A stretch of DNA of 64,000 nt from Micromonospora purpureochromogenes (GCF_900091515.1 NZ_LT607410.1:3286001-3350000); one strand, 5' to 3'. Numbered from the stretch's first letter, positions 35,114 through 45,768 are shown. Made by a program: numbers and translations. Notes: generated by a model not told the origin, from the sequence alone.

Positions 35114-36451
35114 GTGATCGAACTCGTCGTGCGTCCGTTGGCGGATGCCTTCATGCAGGTGGGTGTCTACGTCGCCGTCATGGTGGCGCTCTTCGGCTGG
35201 CTGCGCTGGCGGTACGGGGACCGGATCACCGACGGGCTGACCCACCGCCCCCGGCTCGGCCCGCTGGTCGGCGCGCTGCTCGGGGTCAGCCCCGGCTGTG
35301 GCGGCGCGATCGTGCTGATGCCGCTCTACGCCCGGGGCAAGGTCTCCTTCGGCACGGTGGTGGCCGCGCTGGCCGCCACCATGGGGGACTCGTCCTGGGT
35401 GGTGCTGGCCTGGAATCCGCTCTTCGCCCTCAAGATTCACATGTTGCTCTTCGCGGTGGGGCTGGTCACCGGGTACGTCGTCGACGCGCTCGGCATCGAC
35501 CCGGCCCACCGGCGCGCCCGCCCCGACATCCCGGCCGTGGTCGCGGCCGTCCCGGCTCCGGCCACCAGCGCCGCCCGGGTCGGCGGCACCCTCCCCGCCG
35601 GCGTCGGCCACGCCGTGCCCGCCGCGTCCACCGGCGCCGCCCCGGCGGCCCTGGCCGGTCCGGCCCCGACGGTGCCGGTCGGTTCGGCCCCGGCAGCCGC
35701 GGTCGGTTTGACCCCGGCCGGTCCGGTCGACGCGGTTCCGGCGCAGCCGGTGCCGGCGGTGCCGGTCGGCCCGGGCGGCGGCTCCGCCTGCCCGCGGTCC
35801 CGCGGCACGGTGGCCGGTCGGGCGGGGCTGCTCGACGGGCTGCGCCGGCGTGACCCGGCCACCGCGTTCTGGGGGCTGACCACGCCGGCGTTCGCGGTGT
35901 CGGTGCCGGTGGTGTTCCAGCTGGTCGACCCCACCGTGCTGACCCGCGCGCTCGGCGGGGTCGACCCGTACCTGGCGCTGGGGGTGCTCGGCACGCTGGC
36001 GGCGGTGCTGATCTTCGCCGCCGGGCGGGGGCGGCTGGCCGACGACAGCCTGGAGACGGCGTACCCGCAGTCGCTGCGCGAGACGTTGCGGCACAGCGCG
36101 CACGAGGCGTCCTTCGTCACCGTCTGGGTGGCGGTGGCGTACCTCGGCTGGCAGGTGTTCACCACCGTCACCGGGTTCAACGGCTCGCAACTGGCGCTGA
36201 CCGGCCTGCTCGGCGTGCTCGTCGGCGCGGCCATCGGGCTGATCCCCGGGTGTGCCGTCCAGATCGTCTTCACCGGCCTGTACGTCAGCGGCGGGCTGCC
36301 GCTGCCGACCCTGGTGGCGAACGCCATCAGCCAGGACGGGGACGCCCTGATCCCGCTCGCCGCGCTGCGCCGGCACTCGGCCGCGTTGGCCACCGTGATC
36401 ACCACCATCCCCGCGGCGGCGGTCGGCGCCGCCCTGCTCGTCCTGCTCTGA
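35114..36451 (+). CDS. Putative manganese transporter (split permease with low-complexity linker)
   Basis: 445-aa integral membrane protein. GTG start at 35114 after AGGAGG. Two inverted transport halves carry related signatures, SPGCGGAIVLMPLYARGKVSFGT and IPGCAVQIVFTGLYVSGGLPLP. Between them lies an Ala/Pro/Val/Gly-rich cytoplasmic stretch of about 90 residues (roughly 137-235). The NCBI family of this type is named 'putative manganese transporter'; linkage to Mn-catalase supports Mn supply or efflux. The transport direction is not known. Confidence 0.8.
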   Translation: MIELVVRPLADAFMQVGVYVAVMVALFGWLRWRYGDRITDGLTHRPRLGPLVGALLGVSPGCGGAIVLMPLYARGKVSFGTVVAALAATMGDSSWVVLAWNPLFALKIHMLLFAVGLVTGYVVDALGIDPAHRRARPDIPAVVAAVPAPATSAARVGGTLPAGVGHAVPAASTGAAPAALAGPAPTVPVGSAPAAAVGLTPAGPVDAVPAQPVPAVPVGPGGGSACPRSRGTVAGRAGLLDGLRRRDPATAFWGLTTPAFAVSVPVVFQLVDPTVLTRALGGVDPYLALGVLGTLAAVLIFAAGRGRLADDSLETAYPQSLRETLRHSAHEASFVTVWVAVAYLGWQVFTTVTGFNGSQLALTGLLGVLVGAAIGLIPGCAVQIVFTGLYVSGGLPLPTLVANAISQDGDALIPLAALRRHSAALATVITTIPAAAVGAALLVLL

Positions 36452-36505
36452 CCCGGTCGGGGCGGGCGCCGACCCGCCCCGACCAGCCGTACGAAGGAGG
36501 CCACC

Positions 36506-36748
36506 GTGTCATCCCGCTCCGTCCGCGCGGCCCGGCGCAAGTTCGTCGTCCTCCTCGGCCTGACCGTCGTCGCGCTACTGTCCGGCCTGCCCGCCCCGAC
36601 CGTCGCCGCACTGGCGCTGACCGGCCTCGCCGTCCCGGTTGCCGTCGCCCTCGCCGGTGGGCGGCCCCGCGACCTGCTTCCGTCCCGCCCCGCCCGGCGG
36701 GGTGGCCTGGGTCACACCCAGGAACAAGGGGAACGCTTTGTGACTTGA
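36506..36748 (+). CDS. Small membrane protein after the Mn transporter
   Basis: 80-aa protein; GTG start with GAAGGAGG five bases upstream. Two hydrophobic helices (about 13-28 and 32-50) and a basic, Arg/Pro-rich C terminus. No family recognised. It follows the transporter by 54 bp and may belong to the same unit; its stop codon overlaps the HAIR box of lon. Confidence 0.65.
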   Translation: MSSRSVRAARRKFVVLLGLTVVALLSGLPAPTVAALALTGLAVPVAVALAGGRPRDLLPSRPARRGGLGHTQEQGERFVT

Positions 36749-36764
36749 GCCTGACACGCTCAAC
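36744..36764 (+). promoter_or_regulatory. HAIR box (HspR operator) upstream of lon
   Basis: CTTGAGC, 7 nt, GCTCAAC: an inverted repeat matching the HspR operator consensus CTTGAGT-N7-ACTCAAG except for one position per arm. It lies 22 nt before the lon ATG, so HspR bound here would block transcription, as shown for lon in Streptomyces. Confidence 0.8.
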
Positions 36765-36786
36765 TCAACGCGATAGCAGGTGTTCG

Positions 36787-39117
<2,331 letters not shown>

Positions 39118-39146
39118 CCGGCGCCGCCCGAGGCGGCGGAACACGA

Positions 39147-39179
39147 CGAGGCCCCCGGTCCGACCGACCGGGGGCCTCG
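39147..39179. terminator. 14-bp bidirectional terminator
   Basis: CGAGGCCCCCGGTC (39147-39160) pairs perfectly with GACCGGGGGCCTCG (39166-39179), between convergent lon and the helicase gene. Confidence 0.85.
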
Positions 39180-39186
39180 GCGTACC

Positions 39187-40980
39187 TCAGTGCCGGTCGT
39201 GGCGGCGCTCGCCGCCGAAGTCCCGGCGCTCGCGCCGGTCACCGCCGTCGAAGCGGCGCTCGCCGCCGCCCTCGCCGCCGTCACGATCCCGCCGTACGGC
39301 GGCCTTGCGGCCCTTGATGGTGCTGCCGCGCAGCCCCGCGATCACCTCGTCGGCGACCCCGACCGGGATCTCCACCAGCGAGAACCGGTCCGCGATCTCG
39401 ATCGAGCCGATGTCCCGACCGTTCAGTCCGGTCTCCCCGGTGATCGCCCCCACCAGGTCCTGCGGCCGGACGCCCGCGCGCCGGCCCAGCCCGATGAAGA
39501 CCTGGGTGGTGCCGCCGGTGCGCGGCCGGGCGCCGCCGCGCCGCTCACCCCGGCCCCCGGTCTCCGGCCGGCCCTCCCGCGGAGCCCGGACCGCGACCTG
39601 CGGGATCTCCTCCTCGTCCTCGCTGGTCGGGCCGGCCGCCTCGTGGGCCAGCTTCACCGCCGCCAGCGCGACCTCCATCAGGTCGAACTCGTCGCTGAGC
39701 GTCTCGACGATCACCCGGAACGGGTCCAGGTCGTCCTCGAGCAGCGACTCGCGCAGCGCGGCCTGGGTCAGCTCCAGCCGGCGGGTGCGCAGGTCGGCCA
39801 CCGTCGGGATCTTGTCGATCTCGATCCGCTGACCGGTCACCCGCTCGATGGTCTTGAGCATCCGGTGCTCGCGCGGCTCGGCGAGGGTGATCGCCACGCC
39901 CTCCCGCCCGGCCCGGCCCACCCGGCCGATCCGGTGCACGTACGACTCCGGCGCCGACGGCACGTCGTAGTTGACCACGTGGGTGAGCTGCTCCACGTCC
40001 AGGCCCCGGGCGGCCACGTCCGTGGCGACCAGCAGGTCCGCCGTGCCCCCGCGCAGCCGGCCCATCACCCGGTCGCGCTGCTCCTGGCTCATCCCGCCGT
40101 GCAGCGCCTCGGCCCGGTAACCGCGACCGTTCATCGTCTCGGTGAGCCGGTCCACCTCCTCCCGGCTGCGGCAGAAGACGATCGCCGCGGTGGGGGACTC
40201 CACGTCGAGCACCCGGCCCAGCGCGGCCGGCTTGTGCCCCCGGGCGACGATGTACGCGCTCTGCCGCACCCGGGGCGCCTCGCCGGCGACCGGCTGCTCC
40301 CGGCCGATCTGGATGCGTACCGGGTCGGTCAGGTGCTGGCGGGCCATCCCGTCGATCCGGGACGGCATGGTCGCCGAGAAGAGCACCGTCTGCCGCTGCG
40401 CCGGGGCGTGCTCCAGGATCGCCTCGATGTCCTCGGCGAAGCCCATGTCGAGCATCTCGTCCGCCTCGTCCAGCACCACCGTGGCCAGCTCACCCAGGCG
40501 CAGGGTGCCCCGGGCGATGTGGTCCAGGGCCCGGCCCGGGGTGGCCACCACCACGTCCACGCCGGCGTCCAGCGCCCGCAACTGCCGGCCGATCGGCTGG
40601 CCGCCGTAGATCGGCAGCACCCGGGTGCCCAGGTCCTTGCCGTAGCGGTGGAACGCCTCCGACACCTGCACCGCCAGCTCCCGGGTGGGCACCAGCACCA
40701 GCGACACCGGGTCGCCGCCGCCGCGCCCGTCCGGCATCCGCTGCAGCAGCGGCAGCGCGAACGCCGCCGTCTTGCCCGTGCCGGTCGCCGCCTGACCGAG
40801 CAGGTCCTGACCGGCCAGCAGCGGCGGGATCGCCTCCCGCTGGATCGGGGTCGGCTCCTCGTAGCCGAGGGCCGAGAGCGCGCCGAGCAGTTCGGCGCGC
40901 AGCCCGAGATCCGCGAAGGCGGTCGCCTCGTCGGTGCTGTCAGGGTTGGTCGGGTCGGTCGGTGCGGGTGCGGAACTCAT
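39187..40980 (-). CDS. DEAD-box ATP-dependent RNA helicase (DeaD/CsdA-like)
   Basis: 597-aa helicase. Q motif EEPTPIQREAI, Walker A AATGTGKT, PTRELA, DEAD, SAT (FSATMP), and motifs IV-VI up to HRIGRVGRAGR. An acidic linker, a DbpA-type RNA-binding domain (VFIGLGRRAGVRPQDLVGAITGE) and an Arg/Gly/Asp-rich tail (RRDRDGGEGGGERRFDGG) follow. It unwinds RNA in ribosome assembly or cold adaptation. ATG at 40980 is preferred over the in-frame TTG at 40986. Confidence 0.95.
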   Translation of the reverse strand: MSSAPAPTDPTNPDSTDEATAFADLGLRAELLGALSALGYEEPTPIQREAIPPLLAGQDLLGQAATGTGKTAAFALPLLQRMPDGRGGGDPVSLVLVPTRELAVQVSEAFHRYGKDLGTRVLPIYGGQPIGRQLRALDAGVDVVVATPGRALDHIARGTLRLGELATVVLDEADEMLDMGFAEDIEAILEHAPAQRQTVLFSATMPSRIDGMARQHLTDPVRIQIGREQPVAGEAPRVRQSAYIVARGHKPAALGRVLDVESPTAAIVFCRSREEVDRLTETMNGRGYRAEALHGGMSQEQRDRVMGRLRGGTADLLVATDVAARGLDVEQLTHVVNYDVPSAPESYVHRIGRVGRAGREGVAITLAEPREHRMLKTIERVTGQRIEIDKIPTVADLRTRRLELTQAALRESLLEDDLDPFRVIVETLSDEFDLMEVALAAVKLAHEAAGPTSEDEEEIPQVAVRAPREGRPETGGRGERRGGARPRTGGTTQVFIGLGRRAGVRPQDLVGAITGETGLNGRDIGSIEIADRFSLVEIPVGVADEVIAGLRGSTIKGRKAAVRRDRDGGEGGGERRFDGGDRRERRDFGGERRHDRH

Positions 40981-41046
40981 GGGCAAAGCTTTTCATCACC
41001 GGCCCCGGTCCGCTCCGGCGACCGGCACAACCGTCGTGCGGGCCAC

Positions 41047-41883
41047 TCAGAGGATGGTCAGCACCACGGTGATCCCGACGACGGTGTCGAGGACGACGCA
41101 CCACTCGGCGTACCCGCGCGGCACCACCCGCCCGGCCCGGTGGTGCGCGATGTCCCAGGCGGCGTGCCCGAGCCAGCCGGCGGCGACCAGCCAGCGCGCC
41201 GGGCCGTCGTCCGCGACCGCCGCCAGCCCGGCCAGCGCGGTCCAGCCGGCCAGGCCGGCCAACTGCATCGGCAGCGTGCCGGGGATGCGCCACTGCCGGC
41301 GGGCGGTGCCGATCAGCAGGTAGCCGGCCGGCAGCACGAGCAGCATCACCGGGGGCGGGACCGTGGGGGAGACCCAGTTGTCGACCGTCATCAGCAGCGC
41401 CAGCCAGGTCGGCCAGCGGCGCGCCAGCGCGGCGACCACCGGGTGCCGGGGCGCCGGCGCCGGGTGCTCGTGCCGGTGCCGCACCGCCACCAGCACCATC
41501 GCCGGGACCATGAGCAGGTGCCCGCCGAGCAGCAGCGCGTCCCCGCCGACCAGCCCGGCGGCGAAGGGCACGAGGAGCAGCAGGAACGGCAGGTACATGG
41601 CGGCGACCATCTCCGCGGTGGCGCGGGTCGGGTGGCCCCGGTGCCACATCCACGCGGCCATCCCGATCGACATGTCGGTCGCCATCACCAGGGCGGCGAC
41701 CTCGGGCCGGGCCAGCGTGCCGGCGAGGCCCAGCGCCGCGCCGGCCGTGCGCCAGAGCGGACCGAGCAGCAGCATCCCGACCACCATGGCGACGGTCATC
41801 TCGACCAGGTGCCGCAGCAGGCGGCGGCCGGGGCGGTCCGTGGGGGTCGGCGGGGACGAGGGTACGGCGAGCGTCTCGGACAT
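41047..41883 (-). CDS. Multipass membrane protein, unknown function
   Basis: 278-aa protein with about eight hydrophobic helices and many His/Trp-containing loops (MATDMSIGMAAWMWHRGH, AVRHRHEHPAPAPRHP). The His-rich loop could bind metal. ATG at 41883. It is divergent from a histidine kinase gene (133 bp apart). No family recognised. Confidence 0.7.
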   Translation of the reverse strand: MSETLAVPSSPPTPTDRPGRRLLRHLVEMTVAMVVGMLLLGPLWRTAGAALGLAGTLARPEVAALVMATDMSIGMAAWMWHRGHPTRATAEMVAAMYLPFLLLLVPFAAGLVGGDALLLGGHLLMVPAMVLVAVRHRHEHPAPAPRHPVVAALARRWPTWLALLMTVDNWVSPTVPPPVMLLVLPAGYLLIGTARRQWRIPGTLPMQLAGLAGWTALAGLAAVADDGPARWLVAAGWLGHAAWDIAHHRAGRVVPRGYAEWCVVLDTVVGITVVLTIL

Positions 41884-42002
41884 GCCTCGACCCTGCCGTC
41901 GACCGGCACCCGGGCGACAGGCGCAACCGTCACGGAGAACCCGTGCGGGGCGCACGGCCGGACCGTGACGTTCCGCAGGGGTGGGCGGAGCCGGCCACGC
42001 CC

Positions 42003-42008
42003 TAGGAT
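42003..42008 (+). promoter_or_regulatory. -10 box of a leaderless promoter (TAGGAT)
   Basis: TAGGAT ends 8 nt before the ATG at 42017. Confidence 0.5.
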
Positions 42009-42016
42009 CGGCGGAC

Positions 42017-43168
42017 ATGACGGTCGGCGCGGCGGTGACGGACCGGCGGCTGCGCCGGGCGCGCGTCGTGACCCTCGGGTCGCTGGCCACCAGCCTCTGG
42101 ACCAGCCTGCTGCTGCCCGGGATCGGCCTGGCCCGCGAGCCCGACCCGGTCCGGCTGGCGTGCGGCGCGGTGGGCGTGGTCGCGTTCGCCCTCGCTCAGG
42201 GCGCGGTGCTGCACGCGGCGGTCACCCCCTGGCTGCACCAGCGGCGGCGCCGCCGGGCCGAGGTCGCGTTCGCCGTCGTCGCGGCGCTCAGCGTGCCGCT
42301 GGTCGGCCCGGTGGCGGCCGGCGCCTGGCCGACCTGGTCCTGGCTCGGCGCCTCGCTGATCGGCATGACGCCGCTGCTGCTGCGGCCGGTCGCCGCGCTG
42401 GCCGCCGCCGCGTCCACCGTGGCGGTCGCGCTGGGCGTGGCCGCCTGGACCGGCGGCGCGCTCGGCACCACGCTGCTCGTCACCGGCCTGGTCGGTGGCG
42501 GGACCGCCGCCGTCAACCGGGTGCAGGTCTGGTTCTGGGACCTGCTCGTCGAGGCCCGGCAGGGGCAGGCGGCCCGGGCCCGGCTCGCCGCCGCCGAGGA
42601 GCGGCTGCGCTTCGCCCGGGACGTGCACGACCTGCTCGGGCACGACCTGACGGTCATCGCCCTCAAGGCCGAACTGGCCGCCCGGCTCGCCCCGGTCGAC
42701 GCCGGCCGGGCCGGCCGGGAGGCCGCCGAGGTGCAGCGGCTCGCCGGCACGGCGCTGCACCGGGTCCGCGCGGCGGTGCACGGTTACCGGGCAGTCGACC
42801 TCGCCGAGCAGCTCGCCGCGGTGGCCGAGGTGCTGCGCTCCTGCGGAGTGCGGTGCGACGTCGTGCCGCCGCCGGCTGACCTGCCGGCGGGCGCCGCCGC
42901 CGAGCTGGCCGCGGTGCTGCGCGAGGCGGGCACCAACGTGCTGCGGCACAGCCGGGCCGGTTGGTGCCGGATCGAGATCACCCGGGAGGGCGACGTGGCC
43001 ACGATGACGGTGCGCAACGACGGGGTCGGCGCGGATGCCGGGCCGGACCGGCACAGCCACGGGCTGCGCGGCCTGAGCGAGCGGCTGGCGGCGGTCGGCG
43101 GCGGGCTGCATACCGGCCGGGTGGGCGGCGTCTTCACCCTCCGGGCGACCGTGCCGGTGAGCGCGTGA
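42017..43168 (+). CDS. DesK-type sensor histidine kinase
   Basis: 383-aa membrane kinase. Five to six hydrophobic helices in the first 180 residues, then HisKA_3 dimerisation domain (RFARDVHDLLGHDLTVIALKAEL, phospho-His) and a HATPase_c domain (VLREAGTNVLRHSRAGWCRI, MTVRNDGVGAD, HGLRGLSERLAAVGG). DesK-like kinases sense membrane state. Leaderless start. The stop overlaps the regulator's start (GTGA), so the pair is translationally coupled. Confidence 0.9.
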   Translation: MTVGAAVTDRRLRRARVVTLGSLATSLWTSLLLPGIGLAREPDPVRLACGAVGVVAFALAQGAVLHAAVTPWLHQRRRRRAEVAFAVVAALSVPLVGPVAAGAWPTWSWLGASLIGMTPLLLRPVAALAAAASTVAVALGVAAWTGGALGTTLLVTGLVGGGTAAVNRVQVWFWDLLVEARQGQAARARLAAAEERLRFARDVHDLLGHDLTVIALKAELAARLAPVDAGRAGREAAEVQRLAGTALHRVRAAVHGYRAVDLAEQLAAVAEVLRSCGVRCDVVPPPADLPAGAAAELAAVLREAGTNVLRHSRAGWCRIEITREGDVATMTVRNDGVGADAGPDRHSHGLRGLSERLAAVGGGLHTGRVGGVFTLRATVPVSA

Positions 43169-43770
43169 TCCGGGTCCTGCTCGCCGACGACGAGGAGCTG
43201 ATCCGGCAGGCCCTCGCCGCCCTGCTCGGCCTGGAGGACGACCTCGAGGTGGTGGCGCAGGCCGCCGACGGGCGCAGCGCGCTCGACGCGGCGCGGGCGC
43301 ACCGGCCGGACGTCGCCGTGGTCGACCTGGAGATGCCGGCGCCGGGCGGGATCGCACTCGCGGCGGAACTGGGCCGCGCCCTGCCCTCGTGCGCGGTGGT
43401 GATCCTCACCGGCCACGGCCGCCCCGGCCACCTGCGGCAGGCGCTCACCGCCGGGGCCCGCGGCTTCCTGCCCAAGGGCGCCCCGGGCGGCGCACTCGCC
43501 GACGTGATCCGCCGGGTCCACGCCGGCTCCCGGTACGTCGACCCGGCGCTGGCCGCCGACGCGCTCACCCTGCCGCCCTGCCCGCTGACCCCACGGGAGC
43601 TGGAGACGCTGCGGCTGGCCGAGTACGGCGCCCCGGTCGCGGTGATCGCCCGGCGTACCGCGCTGGCCGCCGGGACGGTCCGCAACCACCTGTCCGCGAG
43701 CGTGCAGAAGCTCGGCGCGGCGGACCGGGCCGAGGCGGTGCGGATCGCCCGCGAGGCCGGCTGGCTGTAG
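43165..43770 (+). CDS. DesR-type response regulator
   Basis: 201-aa NarL-family regulator; receiver Asp in VAVVDLEMPAPGG, Lys in GFLPKGAPGG, and a LuxR-type DNA-binding domain at the C terminus (TPRELETLRLAEYGAPVAVIARRTALAAGTVRNHLSASVQKL). Partner of the kinase just upstream. The regulon is unknown; the adjacent divergent membrane protein is a candidate target. Confidence 0.9.
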   Translation: MIRVLLADDEELIRQALAALLGLEDDLEVVAQAADGRSALDAARAHRPDVAVVDLEMPAPGGIALAAELGRALPSCAVVILTGHGRPGHLRQALTAGARGFLPKGAPGGALADVIRRVHAGSRYVDPALAADALTLPPCPLTPRELETLRLAEYGAPVAVIARRTALAAGTVRNHLSASVQKLGAADRAEAVRIAREAGWL

Positions 43771-43773
43771 GCC

Positions 43774-44202
43774 CTAGGCCGGCTCCACCGCCGCCCGCGC
43801 CTCGTCGAACAGCGCCGGTCCGGCGTACGCCACCGGCGGCGGCGCGTCCGCCGGTCGCAGCCCGGCCAGCTGCTCGGCGCTGAGCGCGTAGACCACCCGG
43901 CCCAGCCCGGAGCGTTCGATGGCGGTGGCGCACATCCCGCACGGCTGGCAGCTGGTGTACATGGTGGCGCGGCCCGCCTCGTCGGCGGCCAGCCGCCGGG
44001 CCGCCCAGCGGGCCAGCTTCAACTCCGGGTGCGCGGTGATGTCGTTGTCGGTCCGCTCGGTGTTGACCTCCTCGGCCAGCACCCGCCCGTCGGCGGCGAC
44101 CAGCAGCGACCCGAACGGGCCGTCCCCGGCCGCCCGGGACGTGCCGGCCAGCGCGATGGCCCGGCGCAGGTGTCGTTCGTCGGTCTCGGTCAGCACGCTC
44201 AT
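43774..44202 (-). CDS. Cytidine/guanine deaminase-family nucleoside deaminase
   Basis: 142-aa zinc deaminase (CMP/dCMP deaminase fold). Zinc and catalytic motifs: ITAHPELKLARWA (usual H-A-E reads H-P-E) and TSCQPCGMCATAI (PCxxC). Size and motifs fit guanine deaminase or tRNA/nucleobase deaminase homologues. ATG at 44202; the frame is open further upstream but those residues run into the mobile element. It converges on the DesR gene. Confidence 0.82.
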   Translation of the reverse strand: MSVLTETDERHLRRAIALAGTSRAAGDGPFGSLLVAADGRVLAEEVNTERTDNDITAHPELKLARWAARRLAADEAGRATMYTSCQPCGMCATAIERSGLGRVVYALSAEQLAGLRPADAPPPVAYAGPALFDEARAAVEPA

Positions 44203-44242
44203 CCCGGCCGGGTTCCCCGCCGGGGCGGCCGCCACACGCCCA

Positions 44243-44272
44243 CTAGTGCGGTGTCCACTGACGTTTGCCGGG
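44243..44272. repeat. Left terminal inverted repeat
   Basis: Starts CTAGTG and ends GCCGGG. Its reverse complement aligns with 45730-45758 with three mismatches and one gap. It contains the stop codon of the tnpB-like gene. Confidence 0.65.
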
Positions 44273-45682
44273 TTTCCGGTTTGGCGTTGTGGATCCTCGC
44301 CGTGGGGCGAGCGACTCCTCACCGGGTGGTGGGGCGGGCCTCCGCGGGCCAACTGGACCCGCACGCCGCCGGTGGTGCGGTGGGCGGCGGGGGTCACGCC
44401 GGGACCGGCCAGCACCGGGAAGGTGTCGGCCGGCTCGACGGTGCGTGACCACCTGCGGCAGCACAGGTGCTGCGCTGGTGGTGGTTCCGCCACCCGGGGT
44501 GCGGGTGGCGATGCTGGCGGCCGCGACAAGGTCGCGGTGCCCGGAGAATGCGCAGTGTGGGCAGGACAGGGTCCGTCCTCGGGGTTTGGGCACCCTCTTC
44601 TGGCAGGCGGGGCAGGTGGAGGAGGTGCCGCGTTCGTCGACCAGTCGCACGGTGATCCCGGCCAGGACAGCCTTATCGGTCAGGACCTGGATCAGCCGGC
44701 CGATCTGCCAATGCCGCAGCCGCAGGTTGTGCCGCCGCCCCGCAGGCAGGTCGAGCACGCCACGGGGGTCACCGACGTGCAGCACGCCCACCCGCTGTCG
44801 TGCGGCCCAGGAGACCACTGTACGGGCGGCTTCATGCTGGGCCTGGCGGACCCGCCGCCGATGCCGGCCCTCCACCCGCCGCGCCCGCCGACGGTACTGC
44901 CGCCACCGCCGCGACCCCCGCTGGCCCGGCTTCGGCGCCCGGCCGGCCACGGCCCGGCGGCGGGCTTTCGTGTCAGCCAGGTGCATGCGATGCTCGGCGC
45001 GGATCGCCCGTCCGGACACCAGCAGCCCGTCCCCGTCAGGGCCGGCCACCGCGTACGGGTGAATGATCCCCAGATCCACCCCCGCCACCCTGCCGGGATC
45101 CGGTTCCTCACCGGGCCGGTAGGTCGTCACCGGGACCTCGGCGGTCACCTCCAGGAACAGCCGGCTACCGTCGCACAGCAGGGTGATCGACCGGACCTGC
45201 TGGGCCGGATACGGCACCTCCCGGGCCAGCCGCACCCACAACGGCGCTGTGCCTCTGGCGGTGGGGATCCGCACCCGACGCCCGTCGATGGTGAACGTGC
45301 CGTGATACCAGCGCACCGGCATCAACCCACGTCGGCGACGCGGGGACCGCGCCGACAGATCACCGTCGTTGCGGCGTTTCGCCGCCGCGAACCACGCATC
45401 CGAGAACCGGCGCAACACCGACCGCGCACCCGCCGAGTCCAACTCGCCGAACGTGCCCGGCCCCGACGCCGCCAACTCCCGACACAACTCCTGATAACCG
45501 ACCAGAGCCCCGTCATGACGGCGGCGGCGCCACGCGTTGACCTCCAACACACACGCCCACACATCCGCAGCTGAGCGCAACAACCCGAAACACCGCCGCC
45601 GCTGCCCCGACGTCACCCGCAACCCCACCCGCGCAGTCCGATGCACCACCCGAGGCGCAGACGGATCACGACGACGAGGCAC
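44243..45682 (-). CDS. Divergent TnpB-like protein with altered RuvC-II motif
   Basis: 479-aa protein. RuvC-I is VAGVDLGIIHP (Asp203), followed by a basic bridge region (RRWRQYRRRARRVEGRHRRR), the RuvC-II region VLHVGDPRGVL, a zinc ribbon (TCPACQKRVP, then LSCPHC) and RuvC-III HRDLVAAASI. The position normally held by catalytic Glu appears to be Gly304, with Asp305 next to it; the protein may be nuclease-dead or use Asp305. The GTG at 45682 lacks a clear ribosome binding site. The C-terminal ~60 residues are Arg/Pro/Gly-rich and may be RNA-scaffold sequence read through. Confidence 0.8.
   Translation of the reverse strand: MPRRRDPSAPRVVHRTARVGLRVTSGQRRRCFGLLRSAADVWACVLEVNAWRRRRHDGALVGYQELCRELAASGPGTFGELDSAGARSVLRRFSDAWFAAAKRRNDGDLSARSPRRRRGLMPVRWYHGTFTIDGRRVRIPTARGTAPLWVRLAREVPYPAQQVRSITLLCDGSRLFLEVTAEVPVTTYRPGEEPDPGRVAGVDLGIIHPYAVAGPDGDGLLVSGRAIRAEHRMHLADTKARRRAVAGRAPKPGQRGSRRWRQYRRRARRVEGRHRRRVRQAQHEAARTVVSWAARQRVGVLHVGDPRGVLDLPAGRRHNLRLRHWQIGRLIQVLTDKAVLAGITVRLVDERGTSSTCPACQKRVPKPRGRTLSCPHCAFSGHRDLVAAASIATRTPGGGTTTSAAPVLPQVVTHRRAGRHLPGAGRSRRDPRRPPHHRRRAGPVGPRRPAPPPGEESLAPRRGSTTPNRKPGKRQWTPH
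44296..44311 (-). other. Hairpin near the 3' end of the tnpB-like gene
   Basis: CTCGCC (44296-44301) pairs with GGCGAG (44306-44311). As in the first tnpB element, a hairpin inside the 3' coding end is followed, on the minus strand, by an AACGTCA sequence (44260-44266), suggesting a guide-RNA scaffold. Confidence 0.4.
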
Positions 45683-45729
45683 GAATCGAAGCCAACACCA
45701 CCCCTACGACAGTTCCCACGAACCACCAG

Positions 45730-45758
45730 CCCGGCAACGCCAGCGGACACCCCACTAG
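45730..45758. repeat. Right terminal inverted repeat
   Basis: Starts CCCGGCAA and ends CACTAG. Partner of 44243-44272. Its last bases form part of the TAGCCT -10 box (45756-45761) of the next gene. Confidence 0.65.
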
Positions 45759-45768
45759 CCTGGCCGGC

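Larger units (their letters stand above)
44243..45758 (-). mobile_element. TnpB-like element bounded by imperfect terminal inverted repeats
   Basis: 1,516-bp unit between two divergent genes. Its ends, 44243-44272 and 45730-45758, are inverted repeats identical at 26 of 30 aligned positions. The only gene inside is a divergent tnpB; no transposase or recombinase is present. No target-site duplication is evident. Known IS605-family elements do not have terminal inverted repeats, so the class is uncertain. Confidence 0.5.

Noticed and set aside
32747..36376. 1,209-aa open frame on the minus strand opposite the kinase, Mn-catalase and transporter genes
   Set aside because: It runs antisense to three well-supported genes and has only Arg/Gly/Pro/His-rich shadow sequence, typical of GC-rich DNA.
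39190..42879. 1,229-aa plus-strand open frame
   Set aside because: Antisense to the DEAD-box helicase and membrane protein genes, composition biased and no domain.
44202..44529. N-terminal extension of the deaminase frame to 44529
   Set aside because: It would extend into the TnpB-like gene; the conserved deaminase fold starts at the ATG at 44202.
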